Source: JAWKSY01 sp041402125 (lineage in GTDB: Bacteria; Planctomycetota; GCA-002687715; DRQF01). Taken from it: a stretch of DNA of 36,519 bases. The stretch is from the NCBI GenBank assembly GCA_041402125.1, contig JAWKSY010000028.1, forward strand, positions 1 through 36,519. Direction: 5' to 3'. Shown here one piece after another: positions 1 to 8,673 of this stretch (within the stretch, counting starts at the first letter, position 1; each line of letters opens with the position of its first letter). Both the position numbers and the translations under genes were made by a program. The notes under the pieces were generated by a model. That model had not been told where the DNA came from and did no database searches. It worked only from the letters and a program-made list of their open reading frames with translations.

Positions 1-445
1 CACCCTCGAGTTCGACCAGGAGGGGCGCGAGCTCGTCGCCGGCGCGGATCTCGTCTGCTTCCCCATGGGGAGCTTCCACACGAGCGTGCTCGCCAACCTC
101 CTACCGCGCGGGGTGGGGCGGGCGGTGGCCGATCGCTGCTGCCCGAAGGTCTTCGTGCCGGGTCTCGGGGCCGATCCCGAGCTGCCCGGCGTCGGCGTCG
201 CCGATCAGGTCGCGATGCTGCTGAAGCGCCTGCGCGACGACGCCGGAGATCGCCCGGTGTCCGAACTCCTCACGCACGTCCTGCTCGACGCGGAGGACGC
301 CGGCTACGGACGGGAGGTCGAAGCGGCCCGGATCGCGGCGCTCGGCGTCGAGGTGCTGCGGATGCCGCTGGTCGAGGTGCGTCCGGCCGGACCCCGGATC
401 GACGCGCGTCGGCTCGCGGAGGTGCTCGTGACGATGGGCGGTTAG
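1..445 (+). CDS. CofD/YvcK-superfamily protein, C-terminal part (5' end outside window)
   Basis: The frame is open from base 2 to the TAG at 443-445, so only the C-terminal ~147 residues are present. The stretch GADLVCFPMGSF.TSVLANLLP.GV..A, then PKVFVPGLGADPEL, matches the conserved nucleotide-binding core of the CofD/YvcK fold (compare the G..LYTSVLPNLL...I..A and PKVYV blocks of YvcK). CofD transfers 2-phospho-lactate in F420 synthesis and YvcK is a UDP-sugar-binding regulator. The FPMGSF wording is closer to what I remember of the CofD-related protein of the so-called GAK gene system, but the diagnostic neighbours would lie upstream of the window. The tail overlaps the stop codon of the convergent anti-sigma gene by 4 bp (TTAG). 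Family-level call fairly sure; subfamily is inference. Confidence 0.6.
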   Translation, partial: TLEFDQEGRELVAGADLVCFPMGSFHTSVLANLLPRGVGRAVADRCCPKVFVPGLGADPELPGVGVADQVAMLLKRLRDDAGDRPVSELLTHVLLDAEDAGYGREVEAARIAALGVEVLRMPLVEVRPAGPRIDARRLAEVLVTMGG

Positions 446-1227
446 TCCGCCTTCGCGACGACGAGCAGCGGGCCCTTCGAGACGACCACGCCGCCCGGCG
501 TCTCGAGCGTGAGCGCGAAGACGTCGGGGCTCGGGCAGTCGAGGGCGGCCCGGATCGGAACGATCACGTCCGACTCGCCCGCGGTCGGGGCGAAGTCGAA
601 GACTCCGCCGTCCACCGGATGCTCGGCGTCGCGATCGGCGTCCACGATCCAGAGCTGGTACTGCTTGCCGAGCTTCGCGTTCTCCGGAAGACCGGAGAGC
701 CGGAGGTATCCCTCCTGCCGCCTCGAGCTCCAGATCACCTCGCCGCTCACGTCGCGGAATCCGTCCCGGTCGGGCGTGGCGAAATCACAGCGCAAAAGAT
801 CGTCCGCCTCCGCGGTGAGGCGCGCGAGGCGCGACCGCGGCGTTTCCGCCTCGGGCGTGACCGGGTCGTTCCCACCGAGGCGCGGCAGCCAGGCGACGAG
901 CGCGAGCACGACCGCCGCGGCCGCGACGAGCCACTCGAGCGGGAAGCGCGCGGCGCCGCCGCCCTCCGGCGTCTCCTCGGCGCCGCCCCGGTACTCGCTC
1001 AGGACCGCGCGACGCAGGTGATCGGGCAGGGGCTCGTCGGGGACGACGCGGAGCGCCCGGTCGAGAGCCGCGGCGGAGAGCTCGAGATCGTCGGCGGAGG
1101 AGCCGGGGAAATCGCCCAGCAGGCGGCGGAGCTTCGCCTCCTCGAGCTCCGACAGGCCGTCGACGGCCCGCGTCGCCATGAGGTCTTGGATCTCTTCGTG
1201 GTCGGGGATGCGGTGGCGCTGGTTCAT
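442..1227 (-). CDS. Anti-sigma factor, RskA-like, single-pass membrane protein
   Basis: 261 residues from ATG at 1227, preceded on its strand by AAGGAGGAG about 7 nt upstream. The N-terminal ~105 residues are an acidic, helical cytoplasmic region that should bind the sigma factor, but the HxxxCxxC zinc motif of ZAS anti-sigmas is absent. One membrane segment lies near residues 107-127 (PLEWLVAAAAVVLALVAWLP). The outside part resembles the RskA C-terminal domain (YQLWIVDADRD, GGVFDF, FALTLETPGGVVVSKGPLLVV). It overlaps the upstream ECF sigma gene by 4 bp (ATGA on the minus strand), the usual coupled sigma/anti-sigma arrangement. It probably holds the sigma factor at the membrane until an envelope signal causes release; that is inferred from the family. 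Confidence 0.8.
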   Translation of the reverse strand: MNQRHRIPDHEEIQDLMATRAVDGLSELEEAKLRRLLGDFPGSSADDLELSAAALDRALRVVPDEPLPDHLRRAVLSEYRGGAEETPEGGGAARFPLEWLVAAAAVVLALVAWLPRLGGNDPVTPEAETPRSRLARLTAEADDLLRCDFATPDRDGFRDVSGEVIWSSRRQEGYLRLSGLPENAKLGKQYQLWIVDADRDAEHPVDGGVFDFAPTAGESDVIVPIRAALDCPSPDVFALTLETPGGVVVSKGPLLVVAKAD

Positions 1228-1895
1228 GCTTCCGCTCCTCCTTCCGTCGGGCTCTGGGCGCCGATCAGGAGCTCGCGGACGGCGATGAGTCCGCGGCGGA
1301 TGTGGGTCTTGATGGTTCCGAGGGGGAGCCCCATCGTCTCGGACACCCCCTGGTGCGTGAGCCCCTCGCAGATCGAGAGGCGCAGGGCCTGCTGCTGCTC
1401 GGGGCGCAGGCGGCCGAAGAGGTCGCGGATGCGGGAGGCCTCGTCCCGCAGCTCGGCCGCGCGCTGCGGCTCCTCGGGGACGGCCGCGAACTCGGCGGAC
1501 TCGAGCGAGGAGAAGCGCGGCACCCGCCCGTCGCGGCGGCGGCGGTCGATGAGGCGTCGGCGCGCGATCATGGCCACGAAGGTCGTCTCCGAGGCGATGG
1601 AGGGGTCGAAGCGTCCCGCGTTCGCCCACACGTCGGCGAAGATCTCCTGCACGGCGTCCTCGGCGTCGGCCCGGTTGTCCGCGAAGCGTCGCGCGAGCGA
1701 CCACACGAGCCCGCCGTAGGCGTCGAGACAGCGCTCGACCGCTCCGGCTTCACCTCGCGCGATGCTCTGCAGCAGACTCGCTTCCAAGTCCCGCTCCCTG
1801 GCGACCGACCCCTCGGAGACCGCGGCCGACCGTTCCCGCCGCGCGACGACCCTTCTCGGTGAAGCGGCGCTCGAGGTCAAGTCGATCGCCGGCAT
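1224..1895 (-). CDS. ECF-type RNA polymerase sigma factor
   Basis: 223 residues. ATG at 1895 is supported by GGAGG about 9 nt upstream on the minus strand; longer readings of this frame are low-complexity. Region 2 is visible as AYGGLVWSLARRFADN then DAEDAVQEIFADVW and FVAMIARRRLIDRRRR (core binding and -10 recognition). Region 4 is LRPEQQQALRLSICEGLTHQ then MGLPLGTIKTHIRRGL (the -35-binding helix-turn-helix). The type is SigK-like, which commonly pairs with RskA anti-sigmas, and the next gene encodes exactly that with an ATGA overlap. It probably drives its own operon and an envelope-stress regulon. The targets cannot be read from this window. Confidence 0.9.
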   Translation of the reverse strand: MPAIDLTSSAASPRRVVARRERSAAVSEGSVARERDLEASLLQSIARGEAGAVERCLDAYGGLVWSLARRFADNRADAEDAVQEIFADVWANAGRFDPSIASETTFVAMIARRRLIDRRRRDGRVPRFSSLESAEFAAVPEEPQRAAELRDEASRIRDLFGRLRPEQQQALRLSICEGLTHQGVSETMGLPLGTIKTHIRRGLIAVRELLIGAQSPTEGGAEA

Positions 1896-2018
1896 GTTCG
1901 CGATCCTCCGGGGCTTCCTTCGCCCGGCGTGCGCCTCCGGATGCGGCCGGTCGGGAAATTTCCTCCCGGATCCCCGGCCGGCTCGTCGGGCCCCGGGCCG
2001 GGTCCTACCCTCGCCGCC

Positions 2019-2927
2019 GTGCACGCCTATTACTGCGACTACCTCGACTTCCCGCGGCCCGAGCACCATCGCTTCCCGCTGGACAAGTACCGCCGGCTCC
2101 GGGAGCGCCTGGAGGCGCATCCCGACTTCGCCGCGGTCACCCTGGCTCCGGCGCCGGCGGCGACCCCCGAGGATCTCCTCCTCGCGCACACCGAGGACTG
2201 GGTCGAGGCGGTGCTCGCCGGGACCCTCACCGCGGAGCAGATCCGGCGCATCGGCTTTCCCTGGTCGCCCGACTACGTCCGGCGCAGCCTCGGGAGCGTC
2301 GGCGGCACGCTGGCCGCGCTCGAATCGGCCTTCGCGACGGGGTGGGGCGGAAACCTCGCGGGCGGCACCCATCACGCGCACCGGGGCTTCGGCGCCGGCT
2401 ACTGCTGCTTCAACGACCTCGCCGTCGCGGCCCGGCGGGCGCTGGGGAGCGGTCGAGCGCGCCGGGTGCTCGTCCTCGACCTCGACGTGCACCACGGGGA
2501 CGGCACGGCGGCGATCTTCGCCGGCGACGATCGCGTCTTCACCGCCTCGGTGCACGGCGAGCGGAACTTCCCGCGGATCAAGCCCGAGGGCGACCTCGAT
2601 CTCGCGCTGCCCGACGGGGCCGGGGACGGGGAGTACCTGGCCGCGGTCGAACGGGCGCTCTCCACGGGCCTCGATCGCTCCGGCGCCGATCTGCTGCTCT
2701 ACCAGGCCGGCGTCGATCCCCTCGCGACCGACCGCCTCGGCCGACTCGCGGTCAGTCCCGAGGGGCTCGCCCTTCGCGACGCCACGGTGTTCGAAGTGTC
2801 TATTGAGAAAGGACTTCCGGTCGTCGTCACCATCGGGGGCGGCTATTCGGATCCGATCGAGCCCACCGTCGCCGCCCACGCCGCGACCTACCTCGCGGCG
2901 GCCCGGATCCTCGGCTCCGGGCGCTGA
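2019..2927 (+). CDS. Histone-deacetylase-family (class II-like) zinc deacylase
   Basis: 302 residues from GTG at 2019. An in-frame ATG at 1929 would add a Gly/Pro-rich stretch unlike the family start (HAYYCDYLDFPRPEHHRFP), so GTG is preferred. The active site is intact: GGTHHAHRGFGAGYCCFND carries the paired histidines (about H118/H119), LDLDVHHGDGTA carries zinc ligands D156 and H158, and QAGVDPLATDRLG carries D233. IGGGYS near the end fits the family. Bacterial members remove acyl groups from polyamines, acetoin-related compounds or lysines; the substrate cannot be told. No Shine-Dalgarno is seen, and a TACCCT hexamer lies 8 bp before the start (2005-2010), so a leaderless mRNA is possible. 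Divergent from the sigma factor. Confidence 0.88.
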   Translation: MHAYYCDYLDFPRPEHHRFPLDKYRRLRERLEAHPDFAAVTLAPAPAATPEDLLLAHTEDWVEAVLAGTLTAEQIRRIGFPWSPDYVRRSLGSVGGTLAALESAFATGWGGNLAGGTHHAHRGFGAGYCCFNDLAVAARRALGSGRARRVLVLDLDVHHGDGTAAIFAGDDRVFTASVHGERNFPRIKPEGDLDLALPDGAGDGEYLAAVERALSTGLDRSGADLLLYQAGVDPLATDRLGRLAVSPEGLALRDATVFEVSIEKGLPVVVTIGGGYSDPIEPTVAAHAATYLAAARILGSGR

Positions 2928-3095
2928 AATCGGGTCGGGGCCGCGCCCCGATGCGCGCGACCCGGGTTTTTCCTATCGTTCGCGCGCCGTCCCTCCGCGG
3001 CCTCGGAATGCCCTCGCGCGGAGGCGGGACGCGGGGACCCATCGGGGGCCGCCCGCGCGGCGAGGACGAGGGCTTCCGATCGGACGCGCGGCGGG

Positions 3096-3605
3096 ATGAT
3101 CCAGAAGAAGATCTGCATCCTCGGCGCCTTCGCCGTCGGCAAGACAAGCCTGGTCTCGCGCTACGTCTCGTCGATCTTCTCCGAGAAGTACCTGACGACC
3201 GTCGGCGTGAAGATCGACAAGAAGCTCGTCGCGCGGCCCGGGGGCGACGTGAGTCTCGTCATCTGGGATCTCGCCGGCGAGGACGACATCGTTCGCGTCC
3301 GCCGCTCCTACTTTCGCGGCGCGTCGGGCTACCTGCTCGTCGTCGACGGCACCCGACCGAACACGGTGGAGACGGCCGCACTGCTCCGCGACCGGATCCA
3401 GGGTCAGGTCGGGCCCATTCCCTGCGTCGCTCTCGCCAACAAGGCCGACCTCACCGAGGAGTGGCGCGTCACCGACGACGAACTCGCCGACCTGATGCCC
3501 GGTCGCCGCGCCCCCCTGCGCACGAGCGCGAAGACGGGCGAGGGCGTGGAGGAGGCCTTCCGTCAGCTCGTCGAGTTGATGTGCGACCGCCCCCAGGCGA
3601 CCTGA
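3096..3605 (+). CDS. Rab/Ras-like small GTPase (bacterial)
   Basis: 169 residues, the size of a bare G domain. All G motifs are readable: P-loop GAFAVGKTSL (G1), a threonine in YLTTVGVKI (G2), WDLAGEDD (G3), ANKADL (G4, NKxD) and TSAKTG (G5). There is no lipidation motif or membrane segment. Prokaryotic Ras-superfamily proteins of this kind (Rup and MglA groups) act as polarity or signalling switches. The G3 motif has DLAGED where eukaryotic Rab has DTAGQE, so the usual catalytic Gln is replaced and hydrolysis may depend on a partner. It heads a plus-strand cluster with a two-component system, a coiled-coil protein and a large OmpA-like membrane protein; a link between them is inference. Confidence 0.9.
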   Translation: MIQKKICILGAFAVGKTSLVSRYVSSIFSEKYLTTVGVKIDKKLVARPGGDVSLVIWDLAGEDDIVRVRRSYFRGASGYLLVVDGTRPNTVETAALLRDRIQGQVGPIPCVALANKADLTEEWRVTDDELADLMPGRRAPLRTSAKTGEGVEEAFRQLVELMCDRPQAT

Positions 3606-3801
3606 GCCCGCGCCCTCGGGGCAAACCCCAGTCCGGATGCGGGCAGCTCGCGGGTCCCCCTCGGGGGATCGATCCGGCACACTGGTCCGGGGAATCGAGG
3701 CCGCCGGGACGCGCGCCGCGGCCGTCTCGCTTCCACCGACTCCGGTCCTCGTCGGTCCGGAACGGACCCGGATCGCACCCGCATCGAGACGACCGACGAC
3801 G

Positions 3802-5091
3802 ATGGATCAGCCCCGACCCGAACCCGGGCCGCCGCCCGGACTGCTCTCCGCCCTCGGGACCGCGGTCTTCGAGGAGACCCGGCGCGGCCGGTTCCGGCGC
3901 CTGGGCGACGTGCCGGAGTGGTACGGCCGCTTCTTCGACGCCGCGCCGACGGACGTCCGCCTGACCGAGCATCTCGTCTTCCTCTCGAGCTTCCTCGTCG
4001 ATGCGCGTCAGGCCTGGGCCGGCTCGGGGGAGACCGTCCGCTCGGGGAGCTGGTCGGAGCCCGACCGCGACGGCGTCGAGTGTCACTTCGAGGCGGTCGC
4101 GCTCGGACACGAGGGCCGGCATCTCCTCCTCGTCGAGTTCCTCGGCGAGGTCTTCGACGAGCGCCGCGACGAGCTGCAGCGCGCGCGGGAGGGGAAGCTC
4201 GATTCCTACCGCCGCCTCCAGGACGAGCGTCGCGTGACGGAGCGCCTCTGGGACGTGAAGGACGAGCTCGAACGCGAGGTCGGCCGGCGGACCCGCGAGC
4301 TCGTCGAGGCGAACCAGCTCCTCAAGCGCGAGATCGAGCAGCGCCGCGTGCTCGAGGAGCGCGCGTCGACGCTGCGCGATCAGCTCGCGCACGCCGCCCG
4401 CCTCGGCACGATGGGCGAGATGGCGGCGATGATCGCCCACGAGCTCAACCAGCCGCTCGGCGCGGTGCTCAACTACATGCAGGGCTGTCAGCGCATCCTC
4501 GACGTCGAGCCTCCCGATCTCGCCCGCGTCCGCGAGGCGGTCGAGAAGTCGGCCGCCCAGGCCGAGCGGGCGGGGCGCATCGTCTCGAACCTGCGCTCGC
4601 TCACCTCGAAGGGACGGAGCGAGCGCGTGCGCTGCGGCATCGGGCCGCTCCTGCGCGAGGTGCTCGAGCTCCTCGAGTTCGAGATCCGCCGCAACGGCAT
4701 CGAGCTGCGACTCGAGATCGAGACCGATCTCCCGCGCATCGTCGCCGATCCCGTCCAGGTGCAGCAGGTCCTCGTGAACCTCGTGAAGAACGCGGTCGAG
4801 GCCGCGTCGGACCCCGCCGCTCGCGGGCGCGAGGTCCTCGTCGAGGCCGCGGCGCGCGACGAGGGCGTCATCGCGGTCATCGTCTCCGATCGCGGACCGG
4901 GATTCGACGGCGATCTCGAACGGCTGTTCGAGCCCTACTTCACGACGAAGGACGGCGGAATGGGAATGGGGCTTGCGATCTGCCGTTCCATCGCGGAATC
5001 TCACGCGGGAGGCGTGAAGGCGAGCCGCAACGACTCGGGCGGATTGACCTTCGAGTTCATCCTCCCGCACGAGATCGCGGAGGAATCATGA
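3802..5091 (+). CDS. Sensor histidine kinase, FixL/HPK4-type, cytoplasmic
   Basis: 429 residues from ATG 3802. Upstream in-frame codons give only low-complexity sequence. The order is an N-terminal globular region (1-~125) with no membrane segment, which could be a PAS-like sensor; a long helical/coiled-coil linker (~125-195, rich in ER/EL); an H-box MIAHELNQPLGAVLNYMQG with H213; an N-box NLVKNAVEAA; a G1 box VSDRGPGF; an F-box LFEPYFTTK; and a G2 box GMGMGLAICRSI. The HELNQPL wording is that of FixL/TodS-like kinases. It overlaps the FixJ-like regulator by 4 bp (ATGA) and so forms a cognate pair. The input signal is unknown; lying just after the small GTPase makes GTPase-state sensing worth testing. 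Confidence 0.9.
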   Translation: MDQPRPEPGPPPGLLSALGTAVFEETRRGRFRRLGDVPEWYGRFFDAAPTDVRLTEHLVFLSSFLVDARQAWAGSGETVRSGSWSEPDRDGVECHFEAVALGHEGRHLLLVEFLGEVFDERRDELQRAREGKLDSYRRLQDERRVTERLWDVKDELEREVGRRTRELVEANQLLKREIEQRRVLEERASTLRDQLAHAARLGTMGEMAAMIAHELNQPLGAVLNYMQGCQRILDVEPPDLARVREAVEKSAAQAERAGRIVSNLRSLTSKGRSERVRCGIGPLLREVLELLEFEIRRNGIELRLEIETDLPRIVADPVQVQQVLVNLVKNAVEAASDPAARGREVLVEAAARDEGVIAVIVSDRGPGFDGDLERLFEPYFTTKDGGMGMGLAICRSIAESHAGGVKASRNDSGGLTFEFILPHEIAEES

Positions 5092-5726
5092 CGGGCACGA
5101 ACCGGAACCAGCAAGCGCGCGTCCACGTCGTCGACGACGATCCGGCGATGCGGGACTCGATCCGCTTCCTCCTCGAGAGCGTCGGACTTCCCGTCGTGTG
5201 TTTCGACTCGGCCGAGAGCTTCCTGTCGGCCTGCGACCAGGACGTCCGCGGTTGCGTGATCCTCGACGTGCGCATGCCGGGGATGAGCGGCATGCAGCTC
5301 CACGCCCGTCTCCGCGAGCGCGACTTCCGCATCCCCGTGATCATCGTCACCGCGCACTCCGACGTCCCGATGGCGGTCGCCGCGATGCGCAGCGGCGCCT
5401 TCGACCTCATCGAGAAGCCCTTCAGCGACCAGGTCCTCATCGACCGCGTCCGCGAGGCCCTCGAGCACGACGCCGAGGAACACCGCGCGATCCTCGCCGA
5501 GTCGGACATCCGCGCGCACCTCGAGTCGCTCTCGCCGCGTGAGCGCGAGGTGATGGACTTCGTCGTCGGCGGCTGCCTCAACAAGCAGATCGCCACGAAG
5601 CTCGACCTCAGCATCAAGACGGTCGAGGTCCACCGCAGCCGCGTCATGCAGAAGATGGAGGCCCGCAGCCTGGCCGACCTCGTCCGCATGGCGATGCGCG
5701 TGGGCATCGAGGGACGGGGAGACTGA
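5088..5726 (+). CDS. FixJ-family response regulator (receiver + LuxR-type HTH)
   Basis: 212 residues; ATG 5088 overlaps the kinase stop, with GGAGG 4-8 nt upstream inside the kinase gene. Receiver domain ~12-125: acidic pocket VVDDDPAMRDS, phospho-acceptor D60 in ILDVRMPGMSG, conserved Thr in VIIVTAHSD, and Lys in DLIEKPFSD. A linker helix leads to a LuxR/GerE HTH (~145-205): LSPREREVMDFVVGGCLNKQ and IATKLDLSIKTVEVHRSRVM. It is the transcriptional output of the preceding kinase and may control this cluster itself. No operator is evident, because the intergenic spaces downstream are only 3 and 31 bp. Confidence 0.94.
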   Translation: MTGTNRNQQARVHVVDDDPAMRDSIRFLLESVGLPVVCFDSAESFLSACDQDVRGCVILDVRMPGMSGMQLHARLRERDFRIPVIIVTAHSDVPMAVAAMRSGAFDLIEKPFSDQVLIDRVREALEHDAEEHRAILAESDIRAHLESLSPREREVMDFVVGGCLNKQIATKLDLSIKTVEVHRSRVMQKMEARSLADLVRMAMRVGIEGRGD

Positions 5727-5729
5727 GCG

Positions 5730-6257
5730 GTGTCGGACCAGGATGGAGCCAAGCTCGAACGCGTCCGGGAGCTCCTGCTCGGGGCGCACGCGCAGGAGCA
5801 GGAACGCCGGCTCGCCGCCATGCAGACCCAGCTCCGCGACGAGGTCGATCGCCTCGAGAGCGAGCTGCGCGACCGTCTCGCCTCGCTCGAGACCTTCGTC
5901 CGGGACGAGGTCGCGGCGCTGGACTCCCGTCTCGAGCGCGAGGCGCAGGAGCGCCGGGACGATCTCGCCGAGCAGCGTCGTGACCTCGGCGACACGCTCG
6001 CCTCGATCGACCGCAAGCTCACCGAGCTCAGCCGCGATCTCGAGGCCCGGACGGGGCGCCTGAAGGGCGACCTCGCCGAACAGGGTCGTTCCCTCCGCGA
6101 CGTGGTCGAGCAGGCCGAGTCGCGTCAGGCGCGACGGCTCGACGCCGCCGCGACGGAGCTCGGCGACCGCAAGGTCGACCGGACCGCGCTGTCGGCCCTC
6201 CTGAACGAACTCGCATCCACCCTCGCCGCCCTGCCGCGTTCGGATTCGAAGTCCTGA
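5730..6257 (+). CDS. Coiled-coil protein of unknown function
   Basis: 175 residues from GTG 5730, three bases after the regulator stop, so it is probably translationally coupled. Almost the entire chain (about residues 8-150) has heptad-like spacing of Leu/Val among Arg, Glu, Asp and Gln (for example RLESELRDRLASLETFVRDE, then LDSRLEREAQERRDDLAEQR) and no Cys, Trp or membrane segment, so it should form a long, soluble, charged coiled coil. I do not recognise a named family. Its opening, KLERVRELLLGAHAQEQERR, resembles the start of the next protein (LDELRRILLGDQRDKVERLE), so the two may share an N-terminal docking motif. It probably acts as a scaffold or spacer in a complex with the membrane protein; this is inference. 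Confidence 0.8.
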   Translation: MSDQDGAKLERVRELLLGAHAQEQERRLAAMQTQLRDEVDRLESELRDRLASLETFVRDEVAALDSRLEREAQERRDDLAEQRRDLGDTLASIDRKLTELSRDLEARTGRLKGDLAEQGRSLRDVVEQAESRQARRLDAAATELGDRKVDRTALSALLNELASTLAALPRSDSKS

Positions 6258-6288
6258 TCCGCCGCGGCCCCCGGAGGATCGCCCGCCC

Positions 6289-8673
6289 ATGAGCCAGGAT
6301 CTCCCGGATGATGCCCCCGCGACGGCCGGCGGTCCGGCGTCCGATGGCGAGGAGACCCTCGATGAGCTCCGGCGGATCCTCCTCGGCGATCAGCGGGACA
6401 AGGTCGAGCGGCTCGAGCACCGCCTCGACGATCGGCACGAGCAGGCGCGCGCGGTCAGCGACGTGCTGCCGGAGGCCGTGCGGATGCGCGGCGAGCACGA
6501 CGAGAAGCTCCGGCGCGCGATGGCCCCGAACATCGAGGAGGTCATCCGCGAGAGCGTGAAGCGCCGTCCCCGCGTGCTCGCCGACGCGCTGTTCCCGGTG
6601 ATGGGGCCCGCGATCCGTCGCTCGATCCTGGACACGCTGCAGAAGTTCGTGCAGTCGCTGAACCAGGCGCTCGAGCACTCGCTGAGCCCGCAGTCCTTCC
6701 GCTGGCGCCTCGAGGCCTGGCGCACGGGGCGCCCCTTCGCCGAGGTCGTCCTCGTCCACACGCTCCTCTACCGCGTGGAGCAGGTCTTCCTCATCCACCG
6801 CGAGACCGGCCTGCTCCTCCAGCACGCGGCGATCCCCGCCGTCGAGGCGGACGACGGCGACATGGTCTCGGGCATGCTCACCGCGATCCAGGACTTCGCG
6901 CGCGACTCCTTCCACGTCGAGGAGGACGAGGGTCTGAGCGCGGCGAAGGTCGGCGAGCTGACGGTGTGGATGGAGCCCGGGCCCCAGGCCGGCGTGGCGG
7001 TGGTGATCCGCGGGACCCCGCCGCAGGAACTCCGCGAGAAGCTCGCCGAGGCGGTGGAGGAGATCCACGCCCTCGAGTCGGAGGCGCTGGCCGACTTCGA
7101 CGGGGACGCGACGCCCTTCGCGGGAACGCGGGAGCTGCTCGAGGCCCTCCTCATCGAGCAGGGGCAGGAGCGCACGAAGCGCAAGAACCGCAACCGGCTC
7201 GCGGCGGGCTTCCTCGTCGCGGTGGCGGCGGCGGTGGGCATCTGGATCTTCTTCGACGTGCGCGATCGCCTGCGCTGGCGCGACTTCCTCTCGCGGCTCG
7301 AGGCCGAGCCCGGCGTCGTGGTCACCGCCGAGGACCGCGGGGAGCGGGACGTCCGCGGATTGCGCGACGCCATGGCCGTCGAGCCTCTCGCGGTGTTCCG
7401 CGAGGTCTACGGCGACGACGGCGAGCTCGCCGCCCGCTTCGGCGCCTTCGATTCGCACGACGCTCCGATCGTCCTCCGCCGCGCCCGCGCGCGGCTCGGG
7501 TTGCCCGAGGACGTCCGCTTCGAGCTCGAGAAGGGGACGCTGCGCGCGACCGGACGGGCGACCTCGGCCGCGATCGAGGCGGCCGCCGCCGAGGCGCCGC
7601 GCCTGCCCGGCGTCTCCGCGGTCGACTTCCGCGGCCTCGAACGGACCGACGCGGACGCCTGGCGGGCCCGGCGTCGGGCCGAGGAGATCCTCGCCGCGCT
7701 CCCCGGCGTCGTCGTGCTCCGCCGGAGCCCCGCCGAGATCGAGCTCCTCGTCGACTCCGCCGGAGAGCGCGCTCTCGACGACGCGCTGCGCGACGAGGAC
7801 GGCGGCTCTCTCACGGAACGCGGCGGCTTCACGCTCCGCCTCCGCCGGACGCGTTCGCTCGACGCCGCCGCGGCCGAGCTGCGCCTGCGCGATGCACACC
7901 CGCTCCCGGTCGGCGCGAGCCTGCGCGTCGACGACGCGGGACGCGTGATCCTGCGCGGCATCGTGACCGAGGAACAGCTCGAGGCGCTGCGGGACGAGGT
8001 CGCCCGCGATCCGGCCCTCAGCGGGCTCGACGAGAGCGGCGCCGGGATCGTGGAGGCCGAGCTCCGCCGGGCCTGGGCGGAGTACGTCGCCCGGCTCCGC
8101 GGGACGCCCGGCATCGTCCTGCTCGAGACGGGAGACGGGATCACCGACTTCCGCGTGCGCGGGCTCAGGGATCCGCTCTCACCCTTCGCCGCGCTCGCGG
8201 CGCCGGATCCCCGGCTCGACGATCGGATCGAACTCGACCTCGCGCCCTTCGACTCGCCGGAGCCGACGCTCGCCCTCGCGCGCTTCGACAACGCGCTCGC
8301 GCCCCCGTCGAGCGTGCGCTCCCGACTCCAGAACGGCGTGCTGCACCTCTCCGGCCGCGCCCCGAGGCCTGGGCGGAATCCGCGCGCCGCGCGGCCCCGC
8401 TCATCGCCGGGATCCGCGCCGTCGATGCGGACGGACTCGAGATCGAGCGCCCGGAGCGCCCCTTCCCGCCCGCCTGGACGGAACTGGTCGCGCGACTGCG
8501 CGCCGAGCCCGGCTACCGCGTGGACGTCGCGCGGCGTGAAGACGATCGGCTCGCGATCGAGGGGCGGCGCGACGAGTTCGCCCGTTCGCCCTCCGAGCTG
8601 CGCGCCGAGGTGGGGCTGGCGGCCTCCGAGACCCGCCTCGACTTCGGCCCCTACGTCTCGCCGGATCCGGTGA
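6289..8673 (+). CDS. Giant OmpA-like/BON-module membrane protein, N-terminal portion (probable frameshift near 8360)
   Basis: From ATG 6289 this frame is convincing to about base 8363 (residue ~692); the remaining codons to 8673 are a shadow frame. The ~300-residue N-terminus, starting LDELRRILLGDQRDKVERLE and including PNIEEVIRESV, FPVMGPAIRRSI, SFRWRLEAWRTGRPFAEVVL and GELTVWMEPGPQAGVAVVI, resembles the cytoplasmic half of a family annotated as OmpA family protein in cyanobacteria, as I remember it. A membrane segment follows at ~303-325 (LAAGFLVAVAAAVGIWIFF). Outside it are BON-like repeat modules of ~110-125 residues, each with a LEAEPGVVV-like strand, an alanine-rich helix and a PGVSAVD-like turn. 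It is the last gene of the GTPase/two-component cluster (31-bp gap). With one extra C in the run 8360-8363 it would join the next feature to give about 1020 residues. Confidence 0.75.
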   Translation: MSQDLPDDAPATAGGPASDGEETLDELRRILLGDQRDKVERLEHRLDDRHEQARAVSDVLPEAVRMRGEHDEKLRRAMAPNIEEVIRESVKRRPRVLADALFPVMGPAIRRSILDTLQKFVQSLNQALEHSLSPQSFRWRLEAWRTGRPFAEVVLVHTLLYRVEQVFLIHRETGLLLQHAAIPAVEADDGDMVSGMLTAIQDFARDSFHVEEDEGLSAAKVGELTVWMEPGPQAGVAVVIRGTPPQELREKLAEAVEEIHALESEALADFDGDATPFAGTRELLEALLIEQGQERTKRKNRNRLAAGFLVAVAAAVGIWIFFDVRDRLRWRDFLSRLEAEPGVVVTAEDRGERDVRGLRDAMAVEPLAVFREVYGDDGELAARFGAFDSHDAPIVLRRARARLGLPEDVRFELEKGTLRATGRATSAAIEAAAAEAPRLPGVSAVDFRGLERTDADAWRARRRAEEILAALPGVVVLRRSPAEIELLVDSAGERALDDALRDEDGGSLTERGGFTLRLRRTRSLDAAAAELRLRDAHPLPVGASLRVDDAGRVILRGIVTEEQLEALRDEVARDPALSGLDESGAGIVEAELRRAWAEYVARLRGTPGIVLLETGDGITDFRVRGLRDPLSPFAALAAPDPRLDDRIELDLAPFDSPEPTLALARFDNALAPPSSVRSRLQNGVLHLSGRAPRPGRNPRAARPRSSPGSAPSMRTDSRSSARSAPSRPPGRNWSRDCAPSPATAWTSRGVKTIGSRSRGGATSSPVRPPSCAPRWGWRPPRPASTSAPTSRRIR

